Made by a program: the position numbers and the translations under genes
Shown here: piece by piece, positions 41,395 through 51,988 of the stretch
How positions within the stretch are numbered: position 1 is the stretch's first letter
How the letters are laid out: the number at the start of each line of letters is the position of its first letter
Notes under the pieces: model-generated
The model's database searches: none
Told to the model about the DNA's origin: nothing
Seen by the model: only the letters and a program-made list of their open reading frames with translations
From: an uncultured Bacteroidota bacterium
Lineage (GTDB): Bacteria; Bacteroidota; Bacteroidia; Flavobacteriales; Flavobacteriaceae
NCBI GenBank assembly: GCA_902618245.1
Contig: CACMZR010000003.1
Location: 124,001-188,000 of the forward strand
Length of the DNA stretch: 64,000 bases
Reading direction: 5' to 3'

Positions 41395-42549
41395 TCAAGA
41401 AAATTCTTTAATTAAGTTTTGAATCATTCCAACCCCTTTATTTAGTTGATCCTTAGATATAAATTCATCTCCTCTATGGGCTTGGGCAATATCGCCTGGA
41501 CCACAAATTGCTGTATTAAACCCTTGGTTAGCAAAGTGACCTGCTTCGGCAGCAAAGGAAACTGTATCCCAATTTGAATTTCCTGAAATTTTTTTAATAA
41601 GTGACAATATGTCATCGTTTTCTGAAGTATCTAAATGTGGTACTACAGGATGGTTCTCAATGTTTTTTATTCTAAAATCTGGATAAATTCTACGCAATTG
41701 ATCTTCTCTTTCTTTACAATATTCCTCAAATTCAGATATAATTGAAAAAATATTATCTCTCGGAATTGTCCTCAAATCCCAAGAAAAATGCACCTTATCA
41801 GCTATTACATTTGGAGCTATACCTCCATTTATAACTCCTATGTGGATAGAAGAATGAGGTGGATTAAATCTTTTATCGATACGACCTTCTTCTATTAAAG
41901 AGTTCATTTTATTTTCAAGCCATAAAATTAGACGCATGGCCTCATGAATAGCACTGACTTCCTGTTTGATTCTGCTACTATGACCAGCAGAGCCATTAAC
42001 ATAAGTATCCATTATATAGATTGCTTTTTGACCAATAATAGGCTCCATCATTGATGGTTCTCCGATTATTGCAAATTTTGGTGTTTCTTCATAAAAATTT
42101 TTTAATGCTTTTGTAAGATCTGGTGCTGCAAGGCATCCTACTTCCTCATCATAGCTAAATGCAAAATATATAGGCTTTTTTAAATCTGCATCTACCATTT
42201 CTGGTAAAGTAGCCAAACAGCAAGCTAAAAAACCTTTCATATCTGCTGAACCTCTTCCATAAAGTTTTCCATCACCTTTATCAGTTAAAGTAAAAGGATT
42301 TGAAGTCCATTTTTGCCCCTCTACTGGAACAACGTCCATATGTCCAGATAAAATAACCCCCCCCTCTTTGGGTGGTCCAATTCTGCAATGTAATGAAGCT
42401 TTATTTTCATTTTTGTTTGGCAATAAATTAACTTCTACTTTATAAGATTCTAGATATTCTTTTATCCAGTTTAGTATTGTCATATTACTTTCACCACCAA
42501 GAATTGGAAATGAAACTAGTTTTGCTAAAATCTCTTCTACATTCATCAT
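41395..42549 (-). CDS. M20 family deacylase/peptidase (ArgE-like)
   Basis: LSGHMDVVPVEGQKWTSNPF; GRGSADMKGFLA; SYDEEVGCLAA. Confidence 0.9.
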   Translation of the reverse strand: MMNVEEILAKLVSFPILGGESNMTILNWIKEYLESYKVEVNLLPNKNENKASLHCRIGPPKEGGVILSGHMDVVPVEGQKWTSNPFTLTDKGDGKLYGRGSADMKGFLACCLATLPEMVDADLKKPIYFAFSYDEEVGCLAAPDLTKALKNFYEETPKFAIIGEPSMMEPIIGQKAIYIMDTYVNGSAGHSSRIKQEVSAIHEAMRLILWLENKMNSLIEEGRIDKRFNPPHSSIHIGVINGGIAPNVIADKVHFSWDLRTIPRDNIFSIISEFEEYCKEREDQLRRIYPDFRIKNIENHPVVPHLDTSENDDILSLIKKISGNSNWDTVSFAAEAGHFANQGFNTAICGPGDIAQAHRGDEFISKDQLNKGVGMIQNLIKEFS

Positions 42550-42552
42550 AAA

Positions 42553-43956
42553 TTAATTATAGTCTATAGCTACTGCAACAATTAATGCCAAAAAAGCAAT
42601 TATAATTAGTACAATTAAAACCGGAAAAATAAATCTTATCCATCTATCGATGGGTACTCTACTCATACTAAGCATTGCAATTAAACCACCAAGCGTTGGG
42701 TTTATAAGGTTTGTTAGACCGTCTCCAACTTGAAATGCTAAAATAGTAATTTGTCTGTTTAGGCCAAGAGATTCGCCTAATGGAATCATTACTGGGAGTG
42801 TAGCAAGTGCTTGTCCACTTCCAGATGGGATAAAGAAATTAATAAATGATTGAGAGATAGACATGCAGATAGCCGAAAGATAAAGAGGAAGACCTTCCAA
42901 AATAATTGAAAGTTGATATGAAATTGTATCTCCAATATTTCCCATTTCCATTAAAACTTTAATAGTTGTTGCGAAACCAACCATAAATGCTCCAGGAGCT
43001 GCTACAGCAACTGATTCAAGAACAATTTTACTCATTGAATTACCTCCCATTTTTGAGAATAAGCCAGTTAAAAAAGCAATTATCAAAAAAACAGCAGACA
43101 ACTCATTTATATGCCAATCTAAATTAAAAACACCATATACAATTAAAATTAGGCCAAAAATAAAAATTCCAATAATCGACCAATTAGTTACACTCAATGA
43201 ATAATCTTTAATTGGTTTAGATAGAGTTAAATTTTTTGTGTTTAAACCTATTGCTAAACTTTCCTGATCATCTAAAATTATTTTTTTAAAATACCTGACA
43301 TTGTAGAATGCCATTACAAAAAGTCCAATAGAACACAGAACGGTTCTTAAAAATGCTCCAGAAAACATTGGAAGCTCAGCTATTTTGTGACCAGTACCAA
43401 TAGTATATGGATTTATTGGGGATAGTCCAAAGCCGATAGTCATAGCCCCAACTGATATGCCGGCAGCAAGAATTAAATCACCACCTAAAGCTAAACTTAA
43501 AACAGCAGCAACAGGTATTAAAGCGATATTATTTTCAAGTCCAACTGAAACGCCCAAAAGGCCATATGTGAATGTCATAATGACAACAATCAAGTATTTC
43601 CTTTTTAATCCCATTTTTTTTATTAGAGTTCCTATTGCATTTTCTATTGCTTTAGATTTTTCCATAAATCCAAACATAATTCCTCCAGCAAGTACAATAA
43701 AAATTATTTCCGATGCAGACTTAAAACCAAGTGGTATAGCTTTAAACATTTGTAAAACTCCTATCGGGGTTGAATCGATTACTTTGTATGAACCGGGCAC
43801 TACACTACTTCTTCCATCCAAATTTATTCTTTCATATGTGCCAGCAGGAAGTATGTATGTCATCATTGTAACTAAAAGAATTATAGAAAAAACTATTGTT
43901 ATTGCATGTGGTACTCTTTCAAAAAAAGACTTTTCTCTAATATTTTTTTTTGTCAT
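42553..43956 (-). CDS. YfcC family transporter
   Basis: About 12 hydrophobic segments; VPHAITIVFSIILLVTMMTYILPAGTYER; FFIPSGSGQALATLPVMIPL. Confidence 0.88.
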   Translation of the reverse strand: MTKKNIREKSFFERVPHAITIVFSIILLVTMMTYILPAGTYERINLDGRSSVVPGSYKVIDSTPIGVLQMFKAIPLGFKSASEIIFIVLAGGIMFGFMEKSKAIENAIGTLIKKMGLKRKYLIVVIMTFTYGLLGVSVGLENNIALIPVAAVLSLALGGDLILAAGISVGAMTIGFGLSPINPYTIGTGHKIAELPMFSGAFLRTVLCSIGLFVMAFYNVRYFKKIILDDQESLAIGLNTKNLTLSKPIKDYSLSVTNWSIIGIFIFGLILIVYGVFNLDWHINELSAVFLIIAFLTGLFSKMGGNSMSKIVLESVAVAAPGAFMVGFATTIKVLMEMGNIGDTISYQLSIILEGLPLYLSAICMSISQSFINFFIPSGSGQALATLPVMIPLGESLGLNRQITILAFQVGDGLTNLINPTLGGLIAMLSMSRVPIDRWIRFIFPVLIVLIIIAFLALIVAVAIDYN

Positions 43957-44116
43957 CTTTTAAAGATCAGGGTTATTTATAATTACAAGTATGTGTTTTA
44001 TATTAATTTTCAACTCTCTTGAGTATATGACTCACTTTTAAAAACTATATTAATAAAATTACATCAAAACTTTCTTTCTATATTTAATCAAATAATAAAA
44101 CATTAAATATTTTATA

Positions 44117-44665
44117 ATGTCACAGGTTGAGCTTCTAATAAATTCTGTAGAAAAATCACGAGTTAGCTATTTAAATACAGTACAAAGACTGTCTAAGGAT
44201 AATATAGAATTCAAAAAAAATGAATATTCTTGGAATATTATTGAGATAACAGAACACCTTTATTGGGCAGAATTTTTGGGAGTTGCAGTTATGGCAAAAG
44301 TTTTAAATGAAATTTTAGAGGGTAAAAAAGAGCTTAAATATGACTCAAAAAATAAAGGACTGTCAATAGAAAAGGTAATTGATTTAACATGGAAAGAAAA
44401 GGAACAGGTTCCTGACATTGCAGCTCCACGAGTTAGGGGGTCATTTAAATTTTGGATGACTTCATTTAGTAGTCTTGAAAAAATTTTATTTGAATTCGGA
44501 AATAAACTAACTGATGATATGTTACGTGTTATTGCCCACGCACATCCTATTTCTGGAGAATTAGACTTTCATCAAAGGCTTGAATTTCTTCGATATCATA
44601 TTGACAGACATCATTTACAAGCAAAGCGTAATATTAAATACTTTAACGACTCGAAACAAAATTAG
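44117..44665 (+). CDS. DinB family protein
   Basis: Sequence style with conserved His residues (EHLYWAE, HIDRHHLQAKR). Confidence 0.8.
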   Translation: MSQVELLINSVEKSRVSYLNTVQRLSKDNIEFKKNEYSWNIIEITEHLYWAEFLGVAVMAKVLNEILEGKKELKYDSKNKGLSIEKVIDLTWKEKEQVPDIAAPRVRGSFKFWMTSFSSLEKILFEFGNKLTDDMLRVIAHAHPISGELDFHQRLEFLRYHIDRHHLQAKRNIKYFNDSKQN

Positions 44666-44689
44666 TATCCTTTGAGATAAATTAAAAAC

Positions 44690-46894
44690 ATGTCAAAAAA
44701 AATTCTTTTTGTTTTGATTTTTTGCACGTGTTTTGATTTAATATTTGCTCAAAAATTCACTGATTCTACTTACGTCAAACTTACAAATCAAAAAATTGTA
44801 ATCAATGGTATTGATGATGAATCAGACTGGGATAAAGCAGAATCAAGATCCAACTTTTGGCAATGGTTTCCGACAGATACTATAAAGGCTCTAAAACAAA
44901 CGGAAATAAAATTTTTGTATGATTCAAATAATATTTACGCATTTGTTAAGTGCTATGAAAGTAAAGATGAAAGTATTATATCGAGTCTTAGAAGAGACAT
45001 GGGCAGGTTCTCCGATTTTTTTCTTTTTACATTGGACACTTTCAATGATTTAACAAATGCTTATGCTTTTGGAGGAAATTCTGTTGGTGTAAAAAAAGAT
45101 GAAATCTTATTTAATGGTGGAAGAACACTTGGAGAAGACTCAAATTGGGATTGGGATGCAAAATTTGATTTAGAAACTCAGGTTTACGAAAATTTTTATA
45201 CTGCTGAAATTAGAATACCATTAAGTTCAATAAGATTTGCAAATAATAGTAGGTCCTGGAGATATAATGTATCGAGAAGAAGAATTATTGCTAATGAATT
45301 TTCTACCCTTTTTAGGGTTCCTCAAGAACAATCATTTATAAACCTTTCATTTACTGAACCACTCGTTTTTGAGAAACCTTTGGGTAAATCTAAAACTCCG
45401 GTAACAATAATTCCTTATGTTAATTTGTTAAAATCAAAGATTTTTGATAATGATGAAAAAACTAATAATCTTGAATATGGCGGAGATGGAAGAGTATTTA
45501 TTGGAACAGGTCTTAATTTAGATTTTACAATCAACCCTGATTTTTCACAAATTGAAGTTGATGACCAAATTATCAACTTAACACGATTTGCTGTTGCTCT
45601 ACCAGAAAAAAGACAGTTTTTTATTCAGAATAATGATCTTTTTAGTGGCTTTGGTGATTTCTATGAGAATAGACCATTTTTCACAAGGCGTATTGGAGTA
45701 ACAAAGGATCTAAACGGAAACACAATTCAAAATAAAATTCACGCTGGTGTAAGATTAAGTGGAAAACTCACCAAACGTCTTAGAGTTGGATTATTGAATA
45801 TGCAAACAGCAAAAGATGAGATGAATCTAATACCATCTAACAACAATACAGTATTGTCATTTCAACAGAATTTTTTCTCTAAATCGAATTTAAAATTTTT
45901 GTTCGTTAATAGAGAAAAAACAGCTCAGGATAGATTTGAATCAGAACAAGAACGTTATAATCGTTTATTAGGTTTTGACTATAATTTTATTTCAAAAAAT
46001 GATAAAATTAGAGGCAAGGTCTTTTTTTATAATACATTTTCGCCTTCAGAAGAAAATGAGGGTTTATCAACTGGTTTCAGATTTAATTACAATGACATAA
46101 AAAATAGATTCAGGACTGTGTTTACAAGAACAACTCCAAATTTTACAAGCGATCTAGGGTTTTCAAGAAGAAAAGGGTTTAAAAAAAATTACACAAAATA
46201 TGATAGATTTTTTTTTCCGAAATCTGAATTAATTCAAAGTATTGCAATAGGTCCTGAGTTGTATTATGTTGACAAACCTGAAGAAAATAACTTAGTTACT
46301 GATAGAAGATTGAATGCTAATCTTTCAGTAAATTTTAAAAACAGATCTAGAATTGATTTAGCAATCGTTAACACTTACATATATTTAGAAAACCCTTTTG
46401 ATCCAACAGGTATAAATGACGATTCTCCAATAACTGAAGGTGCTTATGACACCTCTCAATTTGAATTTGGATATACCTCAACAAATAGAACAAAATTTAG
46501 ATTTAACTCTGAAATTAGTTTTGGAGGATATTTCAGTGGTGAAAAGTTTTCAATTAGCAATAATTTCAATTTTAGGATAGATAAACTTTTGCAAGCAAGT
46601 CTAAAATTAAGCTATGATAAAATCAATCTGCCTGAACCTCAAAAATCTGTAGGTTTAATTTTAGTTAGTCCAAAATTAGATTTCACATTTACTAAAAATA
46701 TTTTTTGGGCCAGTTTTATCCAGTTTTCGAATTTTTCAAATACACTGGGTATTAATTCTAGGCTTCAGTGGCGTTTTGCTCCTTTATCAGACTTATTTTT
46801 GGTATATACTGACAATTCAAATTATCTTGAAAACGGTTTAGTACCTAATTTTAGAACAATAAATTTGAAAATAACTTATTGGATCAATATTTGA
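44690..46894 (+). CDS. Secreted CBM9/DUF5916-type protein with C-terminal beta-barrel-like region
   Basis: INGIDDESDWDKAE; INPDFSQIEVDDQIINLTRFAVALPEKRQFF. Confidence 0.85.
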   Translation: MSKKILFVLIFCTCFDLIFAQKFTDSTYVKLTNQKIVINGIDDESDWDKAESRSNFWQWFPTDTIKALKQTEIKFLYDSNNIYAFVKCYESKDESIISSLRRDMGRFSDFFLFTLDTFNDLTNAYAFGGNSVGVKKDEILFNGGRTLGEDSNWDWDAKFDLETQVYENFYTAEIRIPLSSIRFANNSRSWRYNVSRRRIIANEFSTLFRVPQEQSFINLSFTEPLVFEKPLGKSKTPVTIIPYVNLLKSKIFDNDEKTNNLEYGGDGRVFIGTGLNLDFTINPDFSQIEVDDQIINLTRFAVALPEKRQFFIQNNDLFSGFGDFYENRPFFTRRIGVTKDLNGNTIQNKIHAGVRLSGKLTKRLRVGLLNMQTAKDEMNLIPSNNNTVLSFQQNFFSKSNLKFLFVNREKTAQDRFESEQERYNRLLGFDYNFISKNDKIRGKVFFYNTFSPSEENEGLSTGFRFNYNDIKNRFRTVFTRTTPNFTSDLGFSRRKGFKKNYTKYDRFFFPKSELIQSIAIGPELYYVDKPEENNLVTDRRLNANLSVNFKNRSRIDLAIVNTYIYLENPFDPTGINDDSPITEGAYDTSQFEFGYTSTNRTKFRFNSEISFGGYFSGEKFSISNNFNFRIDKLLQASLKLSYDKINLPEPQKSVGLILVSPKLDFTFTKNIFWASFIQFSNFSNTLGINSRLQWRFAPLSDLFLVYTDNSNYLENGLVPNFRTINLKITYWINI

Positions 46895-46925
46895 ATTTAT
46901 GACGCTTATAACCAATATAAGGATC

Positions 46926-48062
46926 TCAAATATTGTTTAAAATATATATTACAAAAAATCCAAGGTAAGTTCCAATAGCATTTCCTAGTGTGCCCATTAA
47001 AATTGAGGGTAAAATCAGTTCATTTCTTTTGAAAGTCTCTGCAAGTGCAATTGCGGAAGCTCCTCCACCTACATTTGTTTGGCTTGCAATTGCTACCATT
47101 TGCCAATCGCGATAAAATAGACCACCCATAATGATTATTAATATACCATGTATTAACACTGAAACACTTGTGAACAAAAAAAGAGTAATTCCTATCTCTT
47201 TGAGCTCATAGACAGCACTTATTTCACAATATGCTCCTATAACAGCTAAAAATAAATGAACTAGATATAAACCTAAATTATGACCTCCCTTTAATTTACT
47301 AATAAAGTTGGTTTGAGCCAGAAGAATACCTATTGTTGAAAGGATTAAAATGGATGGAATACTATTAAATTTCTTAGCCAAAATTTCAGAAATATAAAAA
47401 GCTGAAATTCCAAGGAAGATCAAACTTGCTAAAGAAAATAAATTCATTTTATCTTCATCAAAATTTTTTTCAATAGAACTAGGTTGTTTTAATAATACTT
47501 TACCCTTCCATATTTTTGATAAGATTAGTGGAAATGTCAAAGTAGCTAATATCCAAATTGTTGTTACAACATTATCAACAGCAACTGTTCCTGCATATAA
47601 AATTCCTTTTTTTTGAAAACCATATTCTAATGCCACTGCATTAAAGTTGACACTGCCTCCTGTGTAGGTCCCAGTCAACATTCCAGCAATTACGTTCGCA
47701 TCTGAGCCTAATACATTTTCAGGAGAAATAATTATCCATGAGATTAGAATTCCTAGTGTTGTTGATAGTGATCCAACTACAAACAATGTGATCATTGGTA
47801 AACCTGCTTTTTTTATTGAAACAAGATTCACATTCAAGAGCAAAAAAAATATTGATATCGGAGCTATATATTCAAAAATTATAGAATACAATTCAATACT
47901 GTTTGAAGCAGACGGAATTAGTTTCAGATTAGCAATTATTGCTGTAAACAATATCACCAAAAGAGCTGAACCTAACTGCTTTCCTAATTTTGTCCTGCCT
48001 ACATATAATGATAAAATTATCATAAGACAAAGCATAAGAAGAACATAAACAGGATTACTCAT
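46926..48062 (-). CDS. DUF819 family membrane protein
   Basis: Polytopic; GTYTGGSVNFNAVALEYG; IASQTNVGGGASAIALAETF. Confidence 0.9.
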   Translation of the reverse strand: MSNPVYVLLMLCLMIILSLYVGRTKLGKQLGSALLVILFTAIIANLKLIPSASNSIELYSIIFEYIAPISIFFLLLNVNLVSIKKAGLPMITLFVVGSLSTTLGILISWIIISPENVLGSDANVIAGMLTGTYTGGSVNFNAVALEYGFQKKGILYAGTVAVDNVVTTIWILATLTFPLILSKIWKGKVLLKQPSSIEKNFDEDKMNLFSLASLIFLGISAFYISEILAKKFNSIPSILILSTIGILLAQTNFISKLKGGHNLGLYLVHLFLAVIGAYCEISAVYELKEIGITLFLFTSVSVLIHGILIIIMGGLFYRDWQMVAIASQTNVGGGASAIALAETFKRNELILPSILMGTLGNAIGTYLGFFVIYILNNI

Positions 48063-48164
48063 AATTAGAACAGTAAATACTTTTATTAGATTAATTTATA
48101 AAAAAGGATAGTATAAATTTTAAGTTTTCATAAATTAACTCTTTAATATTTAAATCTCTCGCAA

Positions 48165-51158
48165 ATGTTTAATCAATTTAAAAATAAATTACTTCTAGCT
48201 GTTTTAACTTTAACTTGCAACCTTTCATATTGCCAAGAAGTTCAAAAAATAAATTTTGAAGACATTAAGTATAGAAATGTAGGACCAACAAGAGGCGGAA
48301 GATCAACTTCTGTGTGTGGTGTTATTAAAAACCAATTCACATTCTATATGGGAACCTCTGGAGGCGGTTTGTGGAAGACTATCGATGGTGGACTAAGTTG
48401 GAATAATATTAGTGATGGGTATTTTGAATCTCCTTCAATTGGGTCAATTGATGTATTTCAATCAAATCCTGATATTATATATGTTGGAACGGGTTCTGAT
48501 GGAATACGTTCAAATGTGATTGTAGGTAAAGGTGTATACAAATCATTAGATGCGGGTAAGAGCTGGAAATTTATAGGACTAAAGAGTGCAGGTCAAATAG
48601 GCGCAATTAAGGTTCATCCTAAAAATCCTGACATAGTTTATGCTGCTGCAATCGGTCAACCATTTAAACAAAATACAGAAAGAGGATTATTTAAATCAAT
48701 AGACGGAGGTAAAAATTGGAAAAAAATTCTTTACATATCTGATAAAATTGGAATTGTAGATATGGAATTTTCTCCTGATGATCCCAACACAATTTACGCT
48801 GCATCATGGGAGGTTAATCGAAAACCATGGACAATAATGAGCGGATCAAAAGATGGAGGTATATACAAATCAGTTGATGGAGGCCAAAGTTGGACTAAGC
48901 TTTTTAAAGGATTACCAAAAGGTAATATTGGGAAAATTGATTTGGCGACTTCACCCGCCGATACAAATAGACTTTACGCACTTATCGAGGCAGGAGAAGG
49001 TCAGGGAGGCGTTTATGTTTCTTATGATAAAGGATCAAGTTTCAAGGTAATGAGTCATAGAAAAGAATTGGTAAATAGACCCTTTTATTATTGCAATATT
49101 TATGCTCACCCAAAAAATGCAGATGTGATTTATTCAAGTGCCAATAAGTTTATGGTTTCTATTGATGCAGGTAAAACTTGGGATATAAGAGAAACACCTC
49201 ATGGGGATAATCATGACATATGGATAAATCCTAATCATGATAACATATGGATTCAATCAAATGATGGAGGGGGAAACGTAACTTTTAATTCTGGAAAAAC
49301 TTGGACTACCCAATTTAATCAGCCTACTGCAGAGATTTATCAAGTTGAAGTAGATCAACAGTTTCCCTATTGGCTATACGGAGGTCAGCAAGATAATTAC
49401 ACCACAGTTTCTGTACCAAGCCAACCTCCGTATCCAATTCAGGCCGGACCAAATGCGTGGATACTTTCAACCGGTGGCTGTGAAACTGGTCCAGCTGTTC
49501 CAAAACCAAGTAATCCGAATATTGTTTACTCAAATTGCAAGGGAAGATTTAGTATATATAACAAAGAGACTGGACAGGAAAAGCAATATTATGTTGGAGC
49601 CCAAAACATGTATGGGCATAATCCAAAAGATTTGAAGTTTAGATTTCAAAGAGTATCTCCGATACATATTTCTCCACATGACGAAAATGTTATATACCAC
49701 GGTTCTCAATTTCTTCATAAAACTATCGATGGAGGGATTAGTTGGGAGATAATTTCACCTGATTTAACAGAATTTGACAAATCAAAACAAGTTATTTCAG
49801 GATCTCCAATAACTAGGGATATTACAGGTGAAGAGTTTTATAGTACAATATACTCTGTTAGAGAGTCAATCTTACAGAAAGATTTAATTTGGGTAGGTTC
49901 GAATGATGGGTTGGTTCATTTAACAGTTGATGGAGGTAAAAACTGGAAAAATGTCACTCCCAAAAATTTATTAAAAGGAGGTCGAGTGGACTCAGTAGAG
50001 CCATCAAGCCATGATCCATCTACAGCCTATATCACAATTTTAAGATATCAATTAGGAGATTGGTCACCTTATATTTATAAAACAAAAAACTATGGAAAAT
50101 CTTGGGAATTAATTGTCGATGGCATACCTGATGACTTTCCAGTGAGAGTTGTTAGGGAAGATCCATTAAAAAAAGGATTACTTTTTGCAGGCACTGAATT
50201 TGGAATTTTTGTTTCACAAAATGATGGAAGGAACTGGGTAAAATTTCAAAAAAATTTACCAATTACTCCAATAACTGATCTTAAAATACATCGAGACGAC
50301 CTTGTCTTATCAACAATGGGAAGATCATTTTGGATTATGGATGATATTAATTTTTTAAGATCTGATTTGGATGGTTCAAAACCCAAAGTTATAAATCCTT
50401 CCGAGGCGATTCGTTATCAATATAACATTCCTGATATAAAAATCAATGACTATTTACAAGCAGGTGTTTTTATTGACTATTATCTGAATAGTGATAAATA
50501 TCAAAATGTTTTGATTTCGATCTTAGATGAAAAAGGGAAAATAATTGACTCTTTTAATTCAATTTCGAGTGAAGCTAAAGAGTCAACTAACTACAATATG
50601 CAACTTAGTGACTTTTCATCTGATGCATCTTATAAAGTAACAACCAAAAAAGGCTTCAATCGTTTTAGATGGAACCTAAGACATCGAGGAATATACGATG
50701 ATGATGAAGAAAAAAATATCGTGGGACCATTTGTTAAACCTGGTAAATATGTAGTTGAAGTAACACTTGACAATACCAATAAAATTTCATCTGAATTTTC
50801 AGTCGAAAAAGATCCAAATACAGAAATTTCCCAGGATGTCTTTGTTGAAGTTGAACAATTTCAATTAAAATTAATCAACAAGATCAGGGAGGCAACAAGA
50901 ATTTTAAATGAGATCAAGTCATTGAAACTATCAAAAAATTTAAAGAAAAATAAGTTACAAGACCTTGAAACAATTTTAGAAAAATTAGAAACTAAAGAAG
51001 GTGATTACATGCAGCCAATGCTAATTGACCAGTTTAAATATCTTTATAATATGGTAACTGAAGCAGACCAAGTTTTAGGTAAAGATGCTTATAATAGATT
51101 TAAAGAGCTAAGTCTGAAATTTGAAAAAATTACACAAAAGCAATTAACATTAAATTGA
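48165..51158 (+). CDS. VPS10/sortilin-like Asp-box protein, secreted
   Basis: Signal peptide; repeated S.DGG.SW Asp-boxes; YRNVGPTRGGRSTSVCGV. Confidence 0.92.
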   Translation: MFNQFKNKLLLAVLTLTCNLSYCQEVQKINFEDIKYRNVGPTRGGRSTSVCGVIKNQFTFYMGTSGGGLWKTIDGGLSWNNISDGYFESPSIGSIDVFQSNPDIIYVGTGSDGIRSNVIVGKGVYKSLDAGKSWKFIGLKSAGQIGAIKVHPKNPDIVYAAAIGQPFKQNTERGLFKSIDGGKNWKKILYISDKIGIVDMEFSPDDPNTIYAASWEVNRKPWTIMSGSKDGGIYKSVDGGQSWTKLFKGLPKGNIGKIDLATSPADTNRLYALIEAGEGQGGVYVSYDKGSSFKVMSHRKELVNRPFYYCNIYAHPKNADVIYSSANKFMVSIDAGKTWDIRETPHGDNHDIWINPNHDNIWIQSNDGGGNVTFNSGKTWTTQFNQPTAEIYQVEVDQQFPYWLYGGQQDNYTTVSVPSQPPYPIQAGPNAWILSTGGCETGPAVPKPSNPNIVYSNCKGRFSIYNKETGQEKQYYVGAQNMYGHNPKDLKFRFQRVSPIHISPHDENVIYHGSQFLHKTIDGGISWEIISPDLTEFDKSKQVISGSPITRDITGEEFYSTIYSVRESILQKDLIWVGSNDGLVHLTVDGGKNWKNVTPKNLLKGGRVDSVEPSSHDPSTAYITILRYQLGDWSPYIYKTKNYGKSWELIVDGIPDDFPVRVVREDPLKKGLLFAGTEFGIFVSQNDGRNWVKFQKNLPITPITDLKIHRDDLVLSTMGRSFWIMDDINFLRSDLDGSKPKVINPSEAIRYQYNIPDIKINDYLQAGVFIDYYLNSDKYQNVLISILDEKGKIIDSFNSISSEAKESTNYNMQLSDFSSDASYKVTTKKGFNRFRWNLRHRGIYDDDEEKNIVGPFVKPGKYVVEVTLDNTNKISSEFSVEKDPNTEISQDVFVEVEQFQLKLINKIREATRILNEIKSLKLSKNLKKNKLQDLETILEKLETKEGDYMQPMLIDQFKYLYNMVTEADQVLGKDAYNRFKELSLKFEKITQKQLTLN

Positions 51159-51228
51159 TATACAAAACATTCTTTATCAATTTTATTTGTACATTGTTTT
51201 TTTGAATTTAACCATAAATATTTTTAAA

Positions 51229-51921
51229 ATGAAAAAATTATTTTTTAGTATACTAACATTTTCAACTATATCAATAAATGCACAATACTGTTTATTTATT
51301 GATATTAAAGCTGAAGAACCTGAAATGGTCGTGTCAGCACTTACAGCAGCGATGAATACTGAGTGGGCAAAAAATATGCAGGCAACAAAATCTCTTTTCG
51401 CCTACCTCCCTAATGGTACTATTGAATCGACTCATTCAATTCAATTCTGTTTTCCTAATGAAGCTGCTTTTGAAGCCGCATTTATGAGCTATGGACAATC
51501 TTTACTGGCGCAATTACTTTTTGAGGGAAAGCTTGCAGACTATTCAGTTGATGTATCTCAATCTCTAAACATGCCTATTTGGTATAATGGGGAAGATTGG
51601 GCTGAGGATAATGTTTTTATGATTTATCAAATGGACGTTTCAAATCCTTCAATGTATCTTAAAGAGTTTAAAAGTTTTTCTCAGAAAATTGCAAAAAAAC
51701 TAGGGTATGAAGAAAATTCATATGGTTTAGCTATACCAATAATTGGTAAAAACGCTGATTTTTCTCATTTTGCATGGATTGGATCTCCTGATATAAAAAC
51801 TGCACTTTCAAATACAAAGAAGATGTATTCTGACCCAGCATTTGCTGAATTTGCAAAGAAAGTCGCCGGCATAAGAAAAGTAGTAAATACTACAATGCTT
51901 GTTAGGGTAGCTGATTTTTAA
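51229..51921 (+). CDS. Secreted protein, member 2 of a three-copy local family
   Basis: Signal peptide MKKLFFSILTFSTISINAQ; same length and domain layout as the other two. Confidence 0.82.
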   Translation: MKKLFFSILTFSTISINAQYCLFIDIKAEEPEMVVSALTAAMNTEWAKNMQATKSLFAYLPNGTIESTHSIQFCFPNEAAFEAAFMSYGQSLLAQLLFEGKLADYSVDVSQSLNMPIWYNGEDWAEDNVFMIYQMDVSNPSMYLKEFKSFSQKIAKKLGYEENSYGLAIPIIGKNADFSHFAWIGSPDIKTALSNTKKMYSDPAFAEFAKKVAGIRKVVNTTMLVRVADF

Positions 51922-51941
51922 TATTACCAAAACTATTAATT

Positions 51942-51968
51942 AACCCTCCACCTTTGGAGGGTTTTTTG
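51942..51968 (+). terminator. Rho-independent terminator
   Basis: aaccctcca-cct-ttggagggtttttt. Confidence 0.85.
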
Positions 51969-51988
51969 TTTATATTCATTTCATCTTT

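Noticed and set aside
43457-43963. 168-aa plus-strand ORF antisense to the YfcC gene
   Set aside because: Shadow of a transmembrane protein gene; no independent motifs.
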